A DNA stretch of 64,000 nucleotides from Plazaster borealis (GCA_021014325.1 CM037461.1:12863501-12927500), one strand, 5' to 3'. Numbered from the stretch's first letter, positions 42,747 through 55,955 are shown. The notes: a model not told the origin generated them from the letters alone. Program-made: numbers and translations.

Positions 42747-45700
42747 AAAGTTAACGTCGAAATCGTATGACCTTTTCTTCAAGGTCATGCCCCTAGGTCA
42801 AAGTTTGCCTTTGGTTTTTTTCTTGAAAAACATCATTTTCGGGCTTATCTACAGCATAACTCAAGATTGAAATTGAATATTACGTTGAAACTCATCAGAC
42901 ATTTGAACCTAAACATCAAGACGACACAAACATGATGATGTCATGATGACGTCATCAGGTATTGAATTATAATGAATCAAACTTTAATATTTGTAAAAAA
43001 ATCATAACTCTTGAACCACACGTTGGGTTTTTACAATCTATACATCATCGGATAGGTCGTTAAACGTTCAACAAACGCTACACAAAGTATGACCCCATTT
43101 GACCTTGTCTTCCGGTTCAAATCGGAAGTTGAAAATTTCACAAAATTCTTATCTCAAAAACCACGTATATTTTCATCAAAGTTTTTGCATCAGGTGATAG
43201 ACGATTTAGCCTGCTCAAACTTTTGCACACAAATGACAACATTTTGACTTTTACATCTGATCAAAACCGGACGTTAAAGCCAACGTTGGTTAAAGCGCAC
43301 GTGTCTCTTGACGTGACTTACGTTGACAACGCACGACGGCACGATAGTGTATTAACACATGTAGGCCCCTTCGCACACGCTGACTATCACATAGCACGTG
43401 TAGTGAGTTTACATTGTGTATAGTCTTGGTTCAAAGATGCTCCAGTTGAAGACTTATGTATGTACTGTACAGCTACATGTGTGCATACATTTGGCGTGAC
43501 TGTGCAATATACAAAGAAACAACGACCGAAAAATTCAGTATTTGAAAATGTCATAACTCCTGAACCACACGTTGGATATTTACAATCCATACATCATCTG
43601 AAAGGTCTTAATAAACGTAACACGCGCTACACAATGTGTGACCCTGTTTGACCTTGAATTCCGGTTCAAACCAGAAGTTGAAATTTAATATTTAAAAACA
43701 TCTTAAGTTCTGAACAACTCATTCGATTTTTACAATCTATTCATCATTGGGAAAGTATGTAACCACTTTAGAAACGATATACAGAATGTGAGCCCAATTG
43801 ACCATTACTTCCTGTTTAAACCGGAAGATGAAATTTAAAATTTGAAAAATCAGAACTCCTGAACCACACGTTGGATTTTTATCATCTATACATCATCAGA
43901 AAGGGCTCCAAAGATTTAAGAAACGCTACACACTGTGACCTACTTTGACCTTGACTTCCTGTTCAAACCGGAAGATGAATTTAATACTTGAAAAAATCAT
44001 AACTTGTCGACACCAAATCATTCACTCATAATTTGATGACATTACTCTTGAACACCTTGTTTTTGTAATGTCACAAAATCATCTTCTTCTTCTTCCACGG
44101 AACTCTTCTCTAAAACATAAGTCAAGATTGAAACTGAATTGGACGTTGAAACTCATCAGACAATTGAACCTTAATATGACGACAGCATCAACTTGATGAC
44201 ATCATGATGACGTCATCGGGTGTCGAATCACAAGGTTTTTAAAGTTGAAAAATGACCATTTGCTATTCACTGTATATCTTTGAATTTGAAAACTATGATG
44301 TTCATTGTTAAGCATCTGATAGATCAAGAGTGGGGCAACATTTGCAAAGTTAACGTCGAAATCGTATGACCTTTTCTTCAAGGTCATGCCCCTAGGTCAA
44401 AGTTTGCCTTTGGTTTTTTTTCTTGAAAAACATCATTTTCGGGCTTATCTACAGCATAACTCAAGATTGAAATTGAATATTACGTTGAAACTCATCAGAC
44501 ATTTGAACCTAAACATCAAGACGACACAAACATGATGATGTCATGATGACGTCATCAGGTATTGAATTATAATGAATCAAACTTTAATATTTGTAAAAAA
44601 ATCATAACTCTTGAACCACACGTTGGGTTTTTACAATCTATACATCATCGGATAGGTCGTTAAACGTTCAACAAACGCTACACAAAGTATGACCCCATTT
44701 GACCTTGTCTTCCGGTTCAAATCGGAAGTTGAAAATTTCACAAAATTCTTATCTCAAAAACCACGTATATTTTCATCAAAGTTTTTGCATCAGGTGATAG
44801 ACGATTTAGCCTGCTCAAACTTTTGCACACAAATGACAACATTTTGACTTTTACATCTGATCAAAACCGGACGTTAAAGCCAACGTTGGTTAAAGCGCAC
44901 GTGTCTCTTGACGTGACTTACGTTGACAACGCACGACGGCACGATAGTGTATTAACACATGTAGGCCCCTTCTCACACGCTGACTATCACATAGCACGTG
45001 TAGTGAGTTTACAATGTGTATATAGTCTTGGTTCAAAGATGCTCCAGTTGAAGACTTATGTATGTACTGTACAGCTACATGTGTGCATACATTTGGCGTG
45101 ACTGTGCAATATACAAAGAAACAACGACCGAAAAATTCAGTATTTGAAAATGTCATAACTCCTGAACCACACGTTGGATATTTACAATCCATACATCATC
45201 TGAAAGGTCTTAATAAATGTAACACGCGCTACACAATGTGTGACCCTGTTTGACCTTGAATTCCGGTTCAAACCAGAAGTTGAAATTTAATATTTAAAAA
45301 CATCTTAAGTTCTGAACAACTCATTCGATTTTTACAATCTATTCATCATTGGGAAAGTATGTAACCACTTTAGAAACGATATACAGAATGTGAGCCCAAT
45401 TGACCATTACTTCCTGTTTAAACCGGAAGATGAAATTTAAAATTTGAAAAAATCAGAACTCCTGAACCACACGTTGGATTTTTATCATCTATACATCATC
45501 AGAAAGGGCTCCAAAGATTTAAGAAACGCTACACACTGTGACCTACTTTGACCTTGACTTCCTGTTCAAACCGGAAGATGAATTTAATACTTGAAAAAAT
45601 CATAACTTGTCGACACCAAATCATTCACTCATAATTTGATGACATTACTCTTGAACACCTTGTTTTTGTAATGTCACAAAATCATCTTCTTCTTCTTCCA

Positions 45701-45957
45701 CGGAACTCTTCTCTAAAACATAAGTCAAGATTGAAACTGAATTGGACGTTGAAACTCATCAGACAATTGAACCTTAATATGACGACAGCATCAACTTGAT
45801 GACATCATGATGACGTCATCGGGTGTCGAATCACAAGGTTTTTAAAGTTGAAAAATGACCATTTGCTATTCACTGTATATCTTTGAATTTGAAAACTATG
45901 ATGTTCATTGTTAAGCATCTGATAGATCAAGAGTGGGGCAACATTTGCAAAGTTAAT
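42747..45957. repeat. Two near-identical 1.6 kb tandem copies
   Basis: 42747-44350 and 44351-45957 align with an offset of 1600-1603 bp and only a handful of differences (for example TTCGCACACG versus TTCTCACACG, and a 2 bp TA insertion near 45022). Inside each are ~150-165 bp subunits with CCTGAACCACACGTTGG, ACAATCTATACATCATC, TTTGACCTTGACTTCC and a GGTTCAAACC hairpin, plus TGACGTCA palindromes. Open frames of 66-100 codons in both copies have no family motifs. Confidence 0.85.
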
Positions 45958-47110
45958 GTCAAAATCGTATGACCTTTACTTCCGGTCGTACCGGAAGGTC
46001 AAAGTTTGCCTTTGGGGGTTTTCTTAAAAAAAATCAATTTCGGGGCTTGTCTACAGCATAACTCAAGATCGAAGTTGAATTGAACATTGAAACTTATCAA
46101 ACAATTGAACCTAAACATCAAGAGGACAGAAACTTGATGATGTCATGATGATGTCATCAGGTAATTAATTATAATAAATCAAAGTTTAATATTTGTAAAA
46201 AGTCATAACTCATGAACCACATGTTGGATTTTTACAATCTAAACATCATCGGACAGGTCGTTAAAAGTTCAACAAATGCTACACAAAAGGTGACCCATTT
46301 GACCTTGATTTCTGGTTTAAATCGGAAGTTGAAAATAAAAAAATTCATATCTCAAAAACTACCTTTTAATTCAGCATAATCTTTATATCAGGTTGTAGAA
46401 TGTTGAGCCTGCTCAAACTTTCACAGAAATGACAACATTTTTACCTTTACATCTGGTCAAAACCGGATAGACGCGATGTACATGTACCGCGTGTGAAAGC
46501 ATTTATTATTGCTGTTTTATTGTATATTGACCATCCAAAAATTGTGAAATGTAAACCAAACACCGTTCTCAACTATTTAGATAGTCATAACTTTGAAACT
46601 AAACTTAACTCAACGTTCAAAGAAATGAGACATAGGAAGCTCAACTCTAAGACGGCACCTGAACAATGACGTCGTAACGAGTGTCATCAGGCGTCAAATC
46701 AAAGTTTAATATTTAAAACAATCATAACTGCTAAACCACACATTGTTTTTTGTACAATCTGTACAAATTGGAAAGGTCTTCATATACTGAATATAAACGC
46801 TATGTGATTCCATTGTGACCATGTAGTTTTAGCAAAATAATAAAAGTTCATCTCTGTTACCAATATGAAATAAAATTTATTTTAGCAGTAGATATTAGAT
46901 AATACATATATGAAAGTTTGTCAAATTTTATATTCGTGGATGGGGAAAACAATTAGAAGTGTTGTTCATCTGTACAATATTTATTCTCGTACAAAAAAAG
47001 GTCAACAATGAGCAGCATGAATTGCAGTGTAAGATTTCATAACAGCTGTATAATTTAGTACAAGTTCAACTCGGCTAGAAAGCCTTTAGTTAGCATTATG
47101 GTGAAAAGGA
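45958..47110. other. Diverged repeat subunits, then unrecognised sequence
   Basis: To ~46840 more degenerate subunits of the preceding repeat can be followed (CATAACTCATGAACCACATG, TTTGACCTTGATTTC). After that, AT-rich sequence with no feature. Confidence 0.5.
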
Positions 47111-47121
47111 GGGGAGTTTTC

Positions 47122-48290
47122 AGCTTTCAGCTCATCAGCAACGCATGTATTCCACGACCGGTCGCACTCTGGTACTTGACTTCATCAAAGTATGAATAGC
47201 GCCCCCAAGCCCAAGCATGGAACTAGAACAAACACACACAGAGCGCTGCGCGCATTGTTAAAACTTAAAAAGTAGTTTTCAACGTAGACCTTAGCTCATG
47301 CGTAATATTCAACTTTTCAGAAAGACTAAAACACTTCCAATCAAACATGAATAATTTCTTCGTGTGTTTACATACAATCCTGTTCTGATTGACGGGCAAT
47401 AATCTGAACATCTTTTTTGTAATTACTGGTTTGACGCATTAAGAATTGCTTTCATCAATCAAGTTATGTAGACCATAGACGCAGTACAAATGACAATAGC
47501 TTTAGATTGGTTTATTCTTTATTTTATAAGATTACAACCATTCATGTATTTATATGATACAAGTAAATTCTGTACTAAGCTGAACAATTTAGATGAAATT
47601 CTAAATTGTTAAAGTTATCTCATTATAAAACTTAGTTCTTATAAAGTGGGTATACTTTTATGCAATAGACTATTAGGAATCTTTAATGTAAATTCAGCTT
47701 TCAGCTCATCAGCAACGCATGTATTCCACGACCGTTCGCACTCTGGTACTCGACTTCATCAAAGTATGAATAGCGCCCCCAAGCCCAAGCATGGAACTAG
47801 AACAAACACATGCAGAGCGCTGCACACATTGTTAAAACTTAAAATGAGTAGTTTTCAACGTAGACCTTAGCTCATTTATAACTAATTCGTAAGGGGTTCA
47901 ACTTTTCAGAAAGTCTAAAACACTTCCAATCAAACATGAATAATTTCTTAGTGTGTGTTTACATACAATCCTGTTCTGATTGACGGTCAATAATTTGGAC
48001 ATCATTTTTGTAATTACTGGTTTGCCGCATTAAGAATTGCTTTCATCAATCAAGTTATGTAGACGCAGTACAAATGACAATAGTTTTAGATTGGTTTATT
48101 CTTTATTTTATAAGATGAATCTTTAATACAACCATTCATGTATTTATATGACACAAGTAAATTCTGTACTAAGCTGAAGAATTTAGATGAAAATCAAAAT
48201 TCTTAAAGTTATCTCATTATAAAACTTAGTTCTTATAAAGTGGGTATACTTTTATACAATAGACTATTAGGAATATTTCATGTAAATGAT
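47122..48290. repeat. Two-copy tandem duplication of ~573 bp
   Basis: TCAGCTTTCAGCTCATCAGC occurs at ~47121 and ~47694. Following sequence (ATGAATAGCGCCCCCAAGCC, TTCTTTATTTTATAAGA, ATAAAGTGGGTATACTTTTA) matches throughout with small indels. No coding. Confidence 0.85.
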
Positions 48291-49070
48291 TTATCACTTT
48301 TGCATGTATACCGGTAAAATTATTTTCATGTATTTGAAAGGCATTACAATCTAAAATTGTATTATTCTTGCCAATTTGTTTATCAATACTGTACTATTTT
48401 TTTGTACCAATGCCAGAGAAATAAATATTCAAGTGTTAATTGTATCACATTTTAATATTGTGTCTGATGTTTCATACTTTGAACATCATAAGTATGCACA
48501 ACAGCCTTCAGGAAGTAGGCTTATACTGTTCAGTGTACAACAGTAGGCATTATTACTGTAGTTGGACACATGATTTGAGTATTAAAGACTAGCCACACTT
48601 CATTTTAAAGTAATATTTCAGATTATAAAGTTCTCATAGTCCAGTGAAGTCTCAAAACATACATCATGATTTAGGTATTCTATGTCAAAAAATCCATGGC
48701 GTATCAGATCAAGAACCATTCATAAAACTCAAAGCCCATACCTATTATTTTGTTAAGTACTATACTTTAAATAAATTTTTAAAAACTTTGAAAAGTTAAT
48801 CATGTGTTGTGTATAACATTCAAAATGGTTGGTTTATTTCTATACATAAACTTGTGTTGTAGCGTAAGGTACATATTAATTCATAACTTGGAAGACACAG
48901 ATACATCAAGTGTGATGTACAGATAAGCTGTAGATGCTGTAATGCAGTCACTATTATTGATTAATATTTGGCCTAGTAGTAAAGATAAGTATGGAAATGT
49001 TACCGGTAATAAGTACAAGGTCTGACCTGTGTACAATACATGTACATTTCATTTTTCTTCTTCTTCCTTT
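48291..49070. other. AT-rich sequence, nothing recognised
   Basis: No ORF above noise and no repeat structure seen. Confidence 0.4.
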
Positions 49071-49071
49071 C

Positions 49072-49415
49072 GAGTGCAGCCTTCATGATTGAAGATAAAC
49101 GCACTGCCCGACACACTGGAGCGAACCCCTTCTCTTCGCGATAAGTGTGTACTGGGGTCTTTTACGTACATTGATAGTTTTTATTTACAACACACGGGAC
49201 CTACAGCTTTACATCCCATCTGAAGGACGCAGCAATAATGGTTACGTGTCTTGCTTAAGGACAGATTTGTACACAGATTATATAAGATTATTTAAGATTA
49301 TATTATATTAAGGACAGATTATATAAGTCACTACCGGGACTCGAACCCACACTCTGCTGATCAGAACACCAGAGCTTGAGTTCGGTGTTCTTAACCGCTC
49401 CACCACGACACACCA
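49072..49415 (-). mobile_element. tRNA-derived SINE, minus orientation
   Basis: Read on the minus strand, a GTCGTGGTGGAGCGGTTAAG head with A box and GGGTTCGAGTCCCGG as B box is followed by GTGTCCTTAAGCAAGACACG-like body sequence and ACGTAAAAGACCCCAGT. An insertion near 49265-49320 (ATTATATAAG repeats) interrupts it. Confidence 0.75.
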
Positions 49416-49933
49416 TCAAGGGTTTCAAAGTCTTTTCTGGCTAAATGAGAATTCCTACTTTAGTACACAGAATAGCATACATGTACTTCTTGATATTGTT
49501 GATGTTAGAAAGTTAGTTCAAATAATAGCATGGATGGGTTTTTTTATGTGGATGTTCGAGTTATTACCTGTATAAGATACACATAAAAATGTACACATTT
49601 ACATTTTCCTCATTGGGTTGATCGGGATGCAAAGCTAGATTGACCCAAAAAAGTTTTATTTGATAAATATTCATTCTTTTGAAGTTAGACATGTACAACA
49701 CTTTAAACTGTATCGATATTCAATTAATGCCACAGGTACGTGTAGGTCATTAACTGCACAAACTCTAGCTGTTATTACCGGTGTTTATTTTATTAATTAA
49801 AGTTTACAGAAACACAGCCTCGTTCCAACCTTAACCAAATTAATTGCAATCAAGCTTCCGTCCCATATCCTTTGGTGTACTATAAAGGCCAGGCTTTTCT
49901 CAGCTTTCAGCCTATTCACTGACAATCAAGATA

Positions 49934-50540
49934 AATAATAATAATAAAGAGAGATTTATAAAGCGCACAGTTGCAGATCGGTTCCGCCTCAAGGCGCTGA
50001 AATACAAGCAAACAAAAATGGATTAAACGACATAAATTAAATTAAAAACAATAATACTTAAACAATTTTACAAACAATTACGTCTTGACCAGCCAAAATA
50101 CACAGTAAGCTAAAAAAGTATGAACTAGTTAAAAATAGATGTAGAAAATGAATACTAGATACAAACCTTTCAATAAGTTGCAATGTTATAAAAATACTGT
50201 TTGAAAAGATGAGTCTTAATGCGAGACTTGAACAACTCGATGGTCGACGACTCCCTGATGATCGGTGGCAGGCTGTTCCAAAGTGAAGGAGCTACAACGC
50301 TGAATGCTCTACCACCATAGGAAAAAGTCCGTGGAGGAGGGGAAGGTTGATGAAGAAGATTGAGGGATGAAGACCGCAGGTGTTGAGTAGGCTGATGTTG
50401 ATGAACGAGCTCTTGGAGGTATGACGGTGCTAGCCCGAACACTGATTTGAAAGTGAGGACGAGTGTTTTGAAGATAATTTGATGTGAGGCGGGGAGCCAG
50501 TGAAGAGATTGTAGGATTGGGGTTATGTTCATTTCACACG
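49934..50540 (-). pseudogene. 5'-truncated L2/CR1-type LINE: RT C-terminus and 3' tail
   Basis: The minus frame 50532-50170 reads ILQSLHWLPASHQIIFKTLV, GLAPSYLQELV, FSYGGRAFSVVAPSLWNSLP and ELFKSRIKTHLF, the familiar C-terminal end of L2/CR1-type reverse transcriptases. It runs to a stop at 50170. The 3' untranslated part continues to 49934 with AGCGCACAGTTGC, AAGGCGCT and an (AAT)n tail. The upstream RT catalytic core is absent. It lies next to a Gypsy integrase fragment. Confidence 0.8.
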
Positions 50541-50544
50541 CTAG

Positions 50545-50905
50545 TGCTTAAATAAAACAGCTAACCCCTTTTAACCCTGGTGATTTAGTTTGGCAGGACG
50601 ACCCTGCCCAATCCCGAACCACTTGCCCATCGATGGAAAGGCCCGTTGAAAGTCCTGTCAAGCCATGCCTCTGATGATGACCGACCAGTCACCTACTCTA
50701 TTGTTGATATTTATAACCCTAAATTCAAACCCCACACAATCCACTACATCAATAGACTAAAACCCTTTACTTCTCCTGTCGACCCTGCTCGGGATTGCTA
50801 CCAACTTCCCTACCTGCCCCCAATGCACAATCCCGCTCCATTCCCCAGTCCTCCCTATTCCAACCCTCTTTATAAGTTTTCCAAGGACTCCCTGCACTCC
50901 TAGAC
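50545..50905 (+). pseudogene. Integrase C-terminal fragment of another LTR retrotransposon
   Basis: The plus strand reads PGDLVWQDDPAQSR with a frame change near 50645, then VLSSHASDDDRPVTYSIVDI and HTIHYINRLKPFTSP, like the C-terminal (GPY/F to DRLKPY) part of LTR-retroelement integrases. A Pro-rich tail follows to the stop near 50903. No other domain of that element remains. Confidence 0.6.
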
Positions 50906-53050
50906 CACAATACCTGTCACTCCTGTCTGTCGCACACACAGCGACAGAGTTCTCACCAAAAAAGTCTCAACAGTTCTCTTTCTAAAACATTTTGCACTAC
51001 AGCCTCCTTCCAACTTTAACCCAATTATCAAGCTTCCATCACACATCCTTTGCATGCACTCAAGCCCACAAATCACCCGTGGTATAAACACCTGATACCC
51101 CAATGGACCATGCACTACCACCATCATTATCAAGTCAGTGACCAAGCTTTACCAATCCACTATACAAGCTTTACCAATCCACTATATAATGTCCTTAGTT
51201 TCCAAATGTATATTCTCTCTTGACTACTTGTTCTAAGAGTATCAGCACAGGAATATAAATAAATTATCTCCTGATACAGCCAACTTGAAAAACATTTCTA
51301 CTATCTTCTCTGTCTTATTGTTATCGGCCAGCCCCTTAACATGTTTATACAGACATACATTCATGTGAGTTCAAGCAGCCACATTTGCAGGTATTGGTTG
51401 ATGACAGTTCAGTGTTGGGTTGAAGTGTGTGAAGTCCATGGTTAAGTCCAAATTGATTGTCCACACAAGAGTAGCTAGTGTAGGTCAACGGTTTACAGTG
51501 AGAGAGTACTTTAGTTCTGGGATCAATTCATATGAGAAAGATCATGCACTCCAGTAGCTGCTTCTTGATGACAGTTGAAGTTAACATATTCCTGTTAAGC
51601 AAAGAAACAAGATAAAAGTCATTGGCAGTTGCAGCAATGTTATTGGGGTTTTATTTTATAGTCAAAGTAATTCAACACATTTTTATTCAATGTTTCACCA
51701 AGTATGAAAACACAAATGTATGCAAAAGTTGTGAACATATTATGTGCATATTATGTTTGTTTCAAAGGAGAATGTTAATGTAGAATCGTCAGATACGTAA
51801 ATTCAAACAAACTTACAAAGATTACATTGTTCACAATTCATATGAGCTTTGTTTGGAATGTTACTTAATTCCTAAAATAAATTGTCAACTAGTGCCTTCC
51901 TGGTTTCAGTGAAGAGACACAAATTGTATGACAATGAATGAATTAATTAACTTAAATGTAATTCAACCACTGATTCTAAAACAATCCAACATGTACCTCT
52001 TTACACATTGGGTAACGACAATGCTAATTGACAACTCATACAGAAGTTTAAAGGGCTACAAATACAGACACAAGTAGGGCCTGGAAATCTGCAGGTTTGA
52101 CTGACCTTTTCACACTACAACATTTCAATCTAAAATTGAATTGTGTAGAGTGCTTCATCAGTGTTCAAACCAACCTTGCTTCACAGGCTGGGTGTTTTGG
52201 GGCTCTTAACACATGTAGAGAATTACACATGTACTAAAACAAAATCATATTTTTGATCATGCAGTGTGAACTTATATTTTAGTGTGTTTGCAGTGGTCTG
52301 GCTGCTGGAGTCAATACCAACTCTGCTGTTTCCAATCACCAGAAAGTGAGTTTGACTCTCAGTCTTGAAACTTGAAACTTAGATGATACAATTAACCATT
52401 ATAGCTTTGTTCTTATTGAGATGGGACGAAAAGCAAAAGGATCTGTTTATTGAGTAATCTGTGCAAAATAACTCAGTTAGACTTACCACTATAAGAGAAA
52501 GGAGATTGATCCAGTGTGTCTGGCAGTGGCAGAAGATTGCGCTACATTACATTGTAAACCCTCACAAGATGTACAAGTAGGTGCTAAAATTCAAAAAAGA
52601 AAAACCAAGCTTAACCATCAAAAAAACAAATATTAATTTAAGCTCTTTGAGATTGCTATAAAAAACAACTGATTGTTATTTAATCACAGCGGATTTGAAG
52701 TGTAATTTTACGAAATAAACACTAATTGAAGCAACGCAGCTTTCAACGATATTCAAAAATTGTTAATAGTATGAACAGGCCTTATAATACTGGAGTATTT
52801 ATATCAGTAACAAATTCATGGTACACATGTATGTATACATGTGTACGTCACACAGTAGGCCTACTGTATACACACGCATACATGTAATGGAACGTCAGAT
52901 ACACGGGATAACAGTATGGAATGACCATGGTGTTCAAAGTGAACGCCAAGTTCCCTAAAAGTTAGAGTGGACAGCAGCCACCAACCAAGGCAATTATTAA
53001 GCAATGACAATCATATACTCTTACGGTTTGAGTTATTTCCGAGGCATGTG
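50906..53050. other. No gene recognised
   Basis: AT-rich. A segment at 50998-51055 (CTTCCAACTTTAACCCAATT, ATCAAGCTTCCATCACACAT) resembles 49820-49880, perhaps parts of one older repeat flanking the LINE. A short ATGTATACATGTG palindrome lies near 52825-52880. Confidence 0.4.
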
Positions 53051-53059
53051 CAGTTCCGA

Positions 53060-53575
53060 GGACCATGGATCAGGTTGTGCCAATGCTCATCATTGGTTTA
53101 GGAACAGTACCTGCTGTGACTGTCAAATCCAATGCAAGAGTGAAAGTCTCTACCACAGTATCCACAGGTCAAGGGTGAAGCTGATCTTTTAACTTGGGGC
53201 TGTTTTCTAATCTGGAGTCAACTGTCTTCAGCCTGCAGCATCAGGTCTTCCTCAAACTTGGAGAGTCTCCTCTACATCTCCTGCCTATAGGTGTATCACC
53301 TGCAGCGACAGCTTCCCACATGCTAGACTGACAACCACAGTGCATTGAGGTCACACTTGTATTTATAGTGTACATGTAGGTGGGTCTTCCAATTAGTCTC
53401 TTTCCTAATGTCACCTCCCAATAGAGGAGGTCTTTTGGGATGGGAGGTGGCTGTCCTCCAATCCGGTGACATGACCCGACCATAGAACATGCATGTCCAG
53501 GAGATGTTGAGGATATGCCTCACGCAACGCACATGGAAAGCGATGCGGTTCACCAATCTCCACACAACCCTTGTA
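53060..53575 (-). pseudogene. Degenerate LINE 3' end with C-terminal C2H2 motif
   Basis: Minus-strand fragments in several frames read RIAFHVRCVRHILNISW, LWSGHVTGLEDSHLP, KYKCDLNALWLS and, near 53185-53080, CGYCGRDFHSCIGFDSHSRY. These correspond to the order seen at the end of many invertebrate LINE ORFs (LRWxGHVxRM, KxDLKAL, then C-x2-C...H). Several stops and frame changes make it dead. Confidence 0.6.
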
Positions 53576-53821
53576 GACCTGGCCTTTCGTGATCTCTGTC
53601 AGCTTTTTGTTGGACCAGACTCTCTTTAATAGCCTGGAAAGTGTTATAGCAGCATTTCAAATATGCGTGTTGAGTTCTGCCTCAGAGAGTGAGACAGTCA
53701 CTAATCATGGAGCATTGATACACAAACTCATAGTAAAGTTTCATTATTTTTCCTGTCTCATCATTGTTTTCCATTGGATTCAAATTCAGTAATATCTTGT
53801 TCTCAACAATTGTTCTTATAA

Positions 53822-54130
53822 CCTGGCTCTTCCCAGGTACCTGGCACACCCAGGATTTGGCTTTGTTCTGATAACCTGGCTCTCCCAAGGTACCTGGTAC
53901 ACCCCAGGATTTGGCTTTGTTCTGATAACCTGGCTCTCCCCAGGTACCTGGCACACCCCAGGATTTGGCTTTGTTCTGATAACCTGGCTCTCCCCAGGTA
54001 CCTGGCACTTCCCAGGATTTGGCTTTGTTCTGATAACCTGGCTCTCCCCAGGTACCTGGCACACCCCTGTATTTGGCTTTGTTCTGATAACCTGGCACAC
54101 CCCAGGATTTGGCTTTGTTCTCATAGCTTG
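53822..54130. repeat. Minisatellite of 54 bp units
   Basis: About six units: CTGATAACCTGGCTCTCCCC, AGGTACCTGGCACACCCC, AGGATTTGGCTTTGTT. 54 is a multiple of three, so a minus-strand frame stays open with a repeating IRTKPNPG.CQVPGE pattern; I do not regard it as a gene. Confidence 0.9.
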
Positions 54131-54194
54131 GTTCATCTCAAAAAGTTCTAATGAATGTACATGTACTCTCCAAGTATAATTTGTCTTTTATTAT

Positions 54195-54302
54195 TAAGTT
54201 CTGATACTCTGGTTATTCAAGTTCTCTTTGATTATCAAGTTCTGATTATTTGGTTATTCAAGTTCTCTTTGATTATCAAGTTCTGATCCTCTGATTATTC
54301 AA
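54195..54302. repeat. Short minisatellite of ~45 bp units
   Basis: AAGTTCTGAT, TTGGTTATTCAAGTTCTC and TTTGATTATC repeat two to three times. Confidence 0.75.
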
Positions 54303-54337
54303 ATCCCATGCAATCTGGTAGGGACTGAAACTTAATG

Positions 54338-54428
54338 CACATAGTGCCCCTGTTGGGATTCGAACCTTGGGTCTTACAGGTGGAAAACAAGGAAAGATAC
54401 TGCTACACCAACGTGACTGCCCTATAGG
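54338..54428 (-). mobile_element. tRNA-like SINE head
   Basis: On the minus strand, TTGGTGTAGCAGTATC resembles an A box and AAGGTTCGAATCCCAAC a B box. It differs from the other SINEs in the window. No body was recognised. Confidence 0.5.
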
Positions 54429-54835
54429 AACTTTTCAAGGGACACCAAGGCCAAGACCAGGGGCAACGGAGGCCATGGCTCCGTGGCCTCCATGTAATTC
54501 CATGGCTGATGGGTGTCATAATTTCGAAGTGAACTGGTTAATATATCATCAGCTAACATCTTCCTAACAGTCTGTTTCCTACCTTGATATGTTATTCTAA
54601 GTTCTAACCACTGTATACATGTACATGCACATATGCACATAATTCTGTATCACATTTAAAATATTACATCTCCAAAACATCTCCTGTCAGTTTAAGGTTC
54701 ATTACTTTGCACTTTACGGTGAAATCTGTGTGTAATTAACTATACTTTGGCTCACTTCATCAGCACATTACCATGGTGGTGAATCAGTGTGAAATATATT
54801 TCATTGAGATTTACAGTGATAATAATATTCTTATA
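54429..54835. other. No gene recognised
   Basis: A GGAGGCCATGGCTCCGTGGCCTCC palindrome-like stretch lies near 54470-54492; otherwise plain sequence. Confidence 0.4.
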
Positions 54836-55955
54836 TAATAGACACAATCGGCGACTGGCGTCATGTGACTTATAGTGGGTATACAATGTAAACAAACAGC
54901 GCGGTGTGTATGGAAAAACATGGTAGCATCCGAGTGCCACTGCTGTAAGGGGTCATGATTCATGTTGCATTTGTTGGTTGCAAGTTACAACACGATTTTA
55001 ACTTTTCAAAATCCATCTGAAGTAAATAGAATATTAATAATAATAATAACTTAAACTTTTGTAGCGCCAAAATCCGTCAAAAAAGACGGAAGTGTGGCCA
55101 GTTTTGCAATTTTCAAACGTTGTCAAAATAGTTTGGTAAAGCTCCGAAAAACACTGGCACACAAACAATCCTGGAAGTTTTGTTTATAAAGGGAGGAGTG
55201 AAATCATACATGTATCCGTGTTCAAGCAAATCAGAGGATGAGATCATCATGTAGCCACAAATTTTTGTTTGTGATATTTGATATAGGCATCATATTATTT
55301 TATGAGGGATTTTTAGTGGACATGCAAAGAAAATAGTTAGTCAAGACCGGTTTTATACGCACTCAAGGTGTTCAAAAGGCTTATAATTTGTTATGGTTTA
55401 TTATATGAAGATTCCCCTCGTAACGAGTGAGAAAAAACGTTTGATGCGACAAGTATAGTTCTTTTTAGAAAGGGGGGGAAGAGAAAAAAACAGAGGAAGG
55501 GTCAAAGAAAAACCACGGGAGGGCCGGACGAAAAGGACAGACGGACCGAGGCAGAACCCAGTGGAGTGCCAAAGCACCGGCTCCGCCCAGACAGTCTGCA
55601 GAAAATTAATGATGAGCTGATGGGAGTGCGGGACTAAATATAACTATTTACGGCGGTAGCCAATAAGAGAAAGCAATCGGTATAGGGAATCGTTGTGTAC
55701 TGTAACTTATGTCCCATGGCTCCGGTGAGGTCTCTGAAAATGACCAAGTTCGTGTATTGTTCAAGTTGGTAGGTTAAAAAGTCAGTAGGTGATGGTTAAA
55801 ACAGAGCTTTTCTTCGATGTTTTCAAGTAAACTGCCAACAATCCCATTGAGCTCTCCGTGCTTAAACACTGCGCGCGACGGTTTGTTATGATTCTGTACC
55901 CACTATACGTCACGTGACCACCGCTAGCTGGAGTCGCCGATTGTCTATTCAATAG
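54836..55955. mobile_element. 1.1 kb element with ~70 bp imperfect inverted ends
   Basis: The left end CAATCGGCGACTGGCGTCATGT pattern, with TATAGTGGGTA and a GTAAACAAAC block, pairs in inverse order with 55875-55955 (GTTTGTTATGATTCTGTACC, CACTATACGTCACGTGA, GTCGCCGATTGTCTA). The interior has no transposase ORF, a LINE-tail-like (TAA)n GTAGCGCC piece near 55030 and a purine-rich tract near 55470-55510. It is a non-autonomous element by inference. Confidence 0.6.

Noticed and set aside
43223..45253. Paired ORFs of 66-100 codons in both 1.6 kb copies
   Set aside because: Identity between copies reflects recent DNA duplication, not protein selection; no motif seen.
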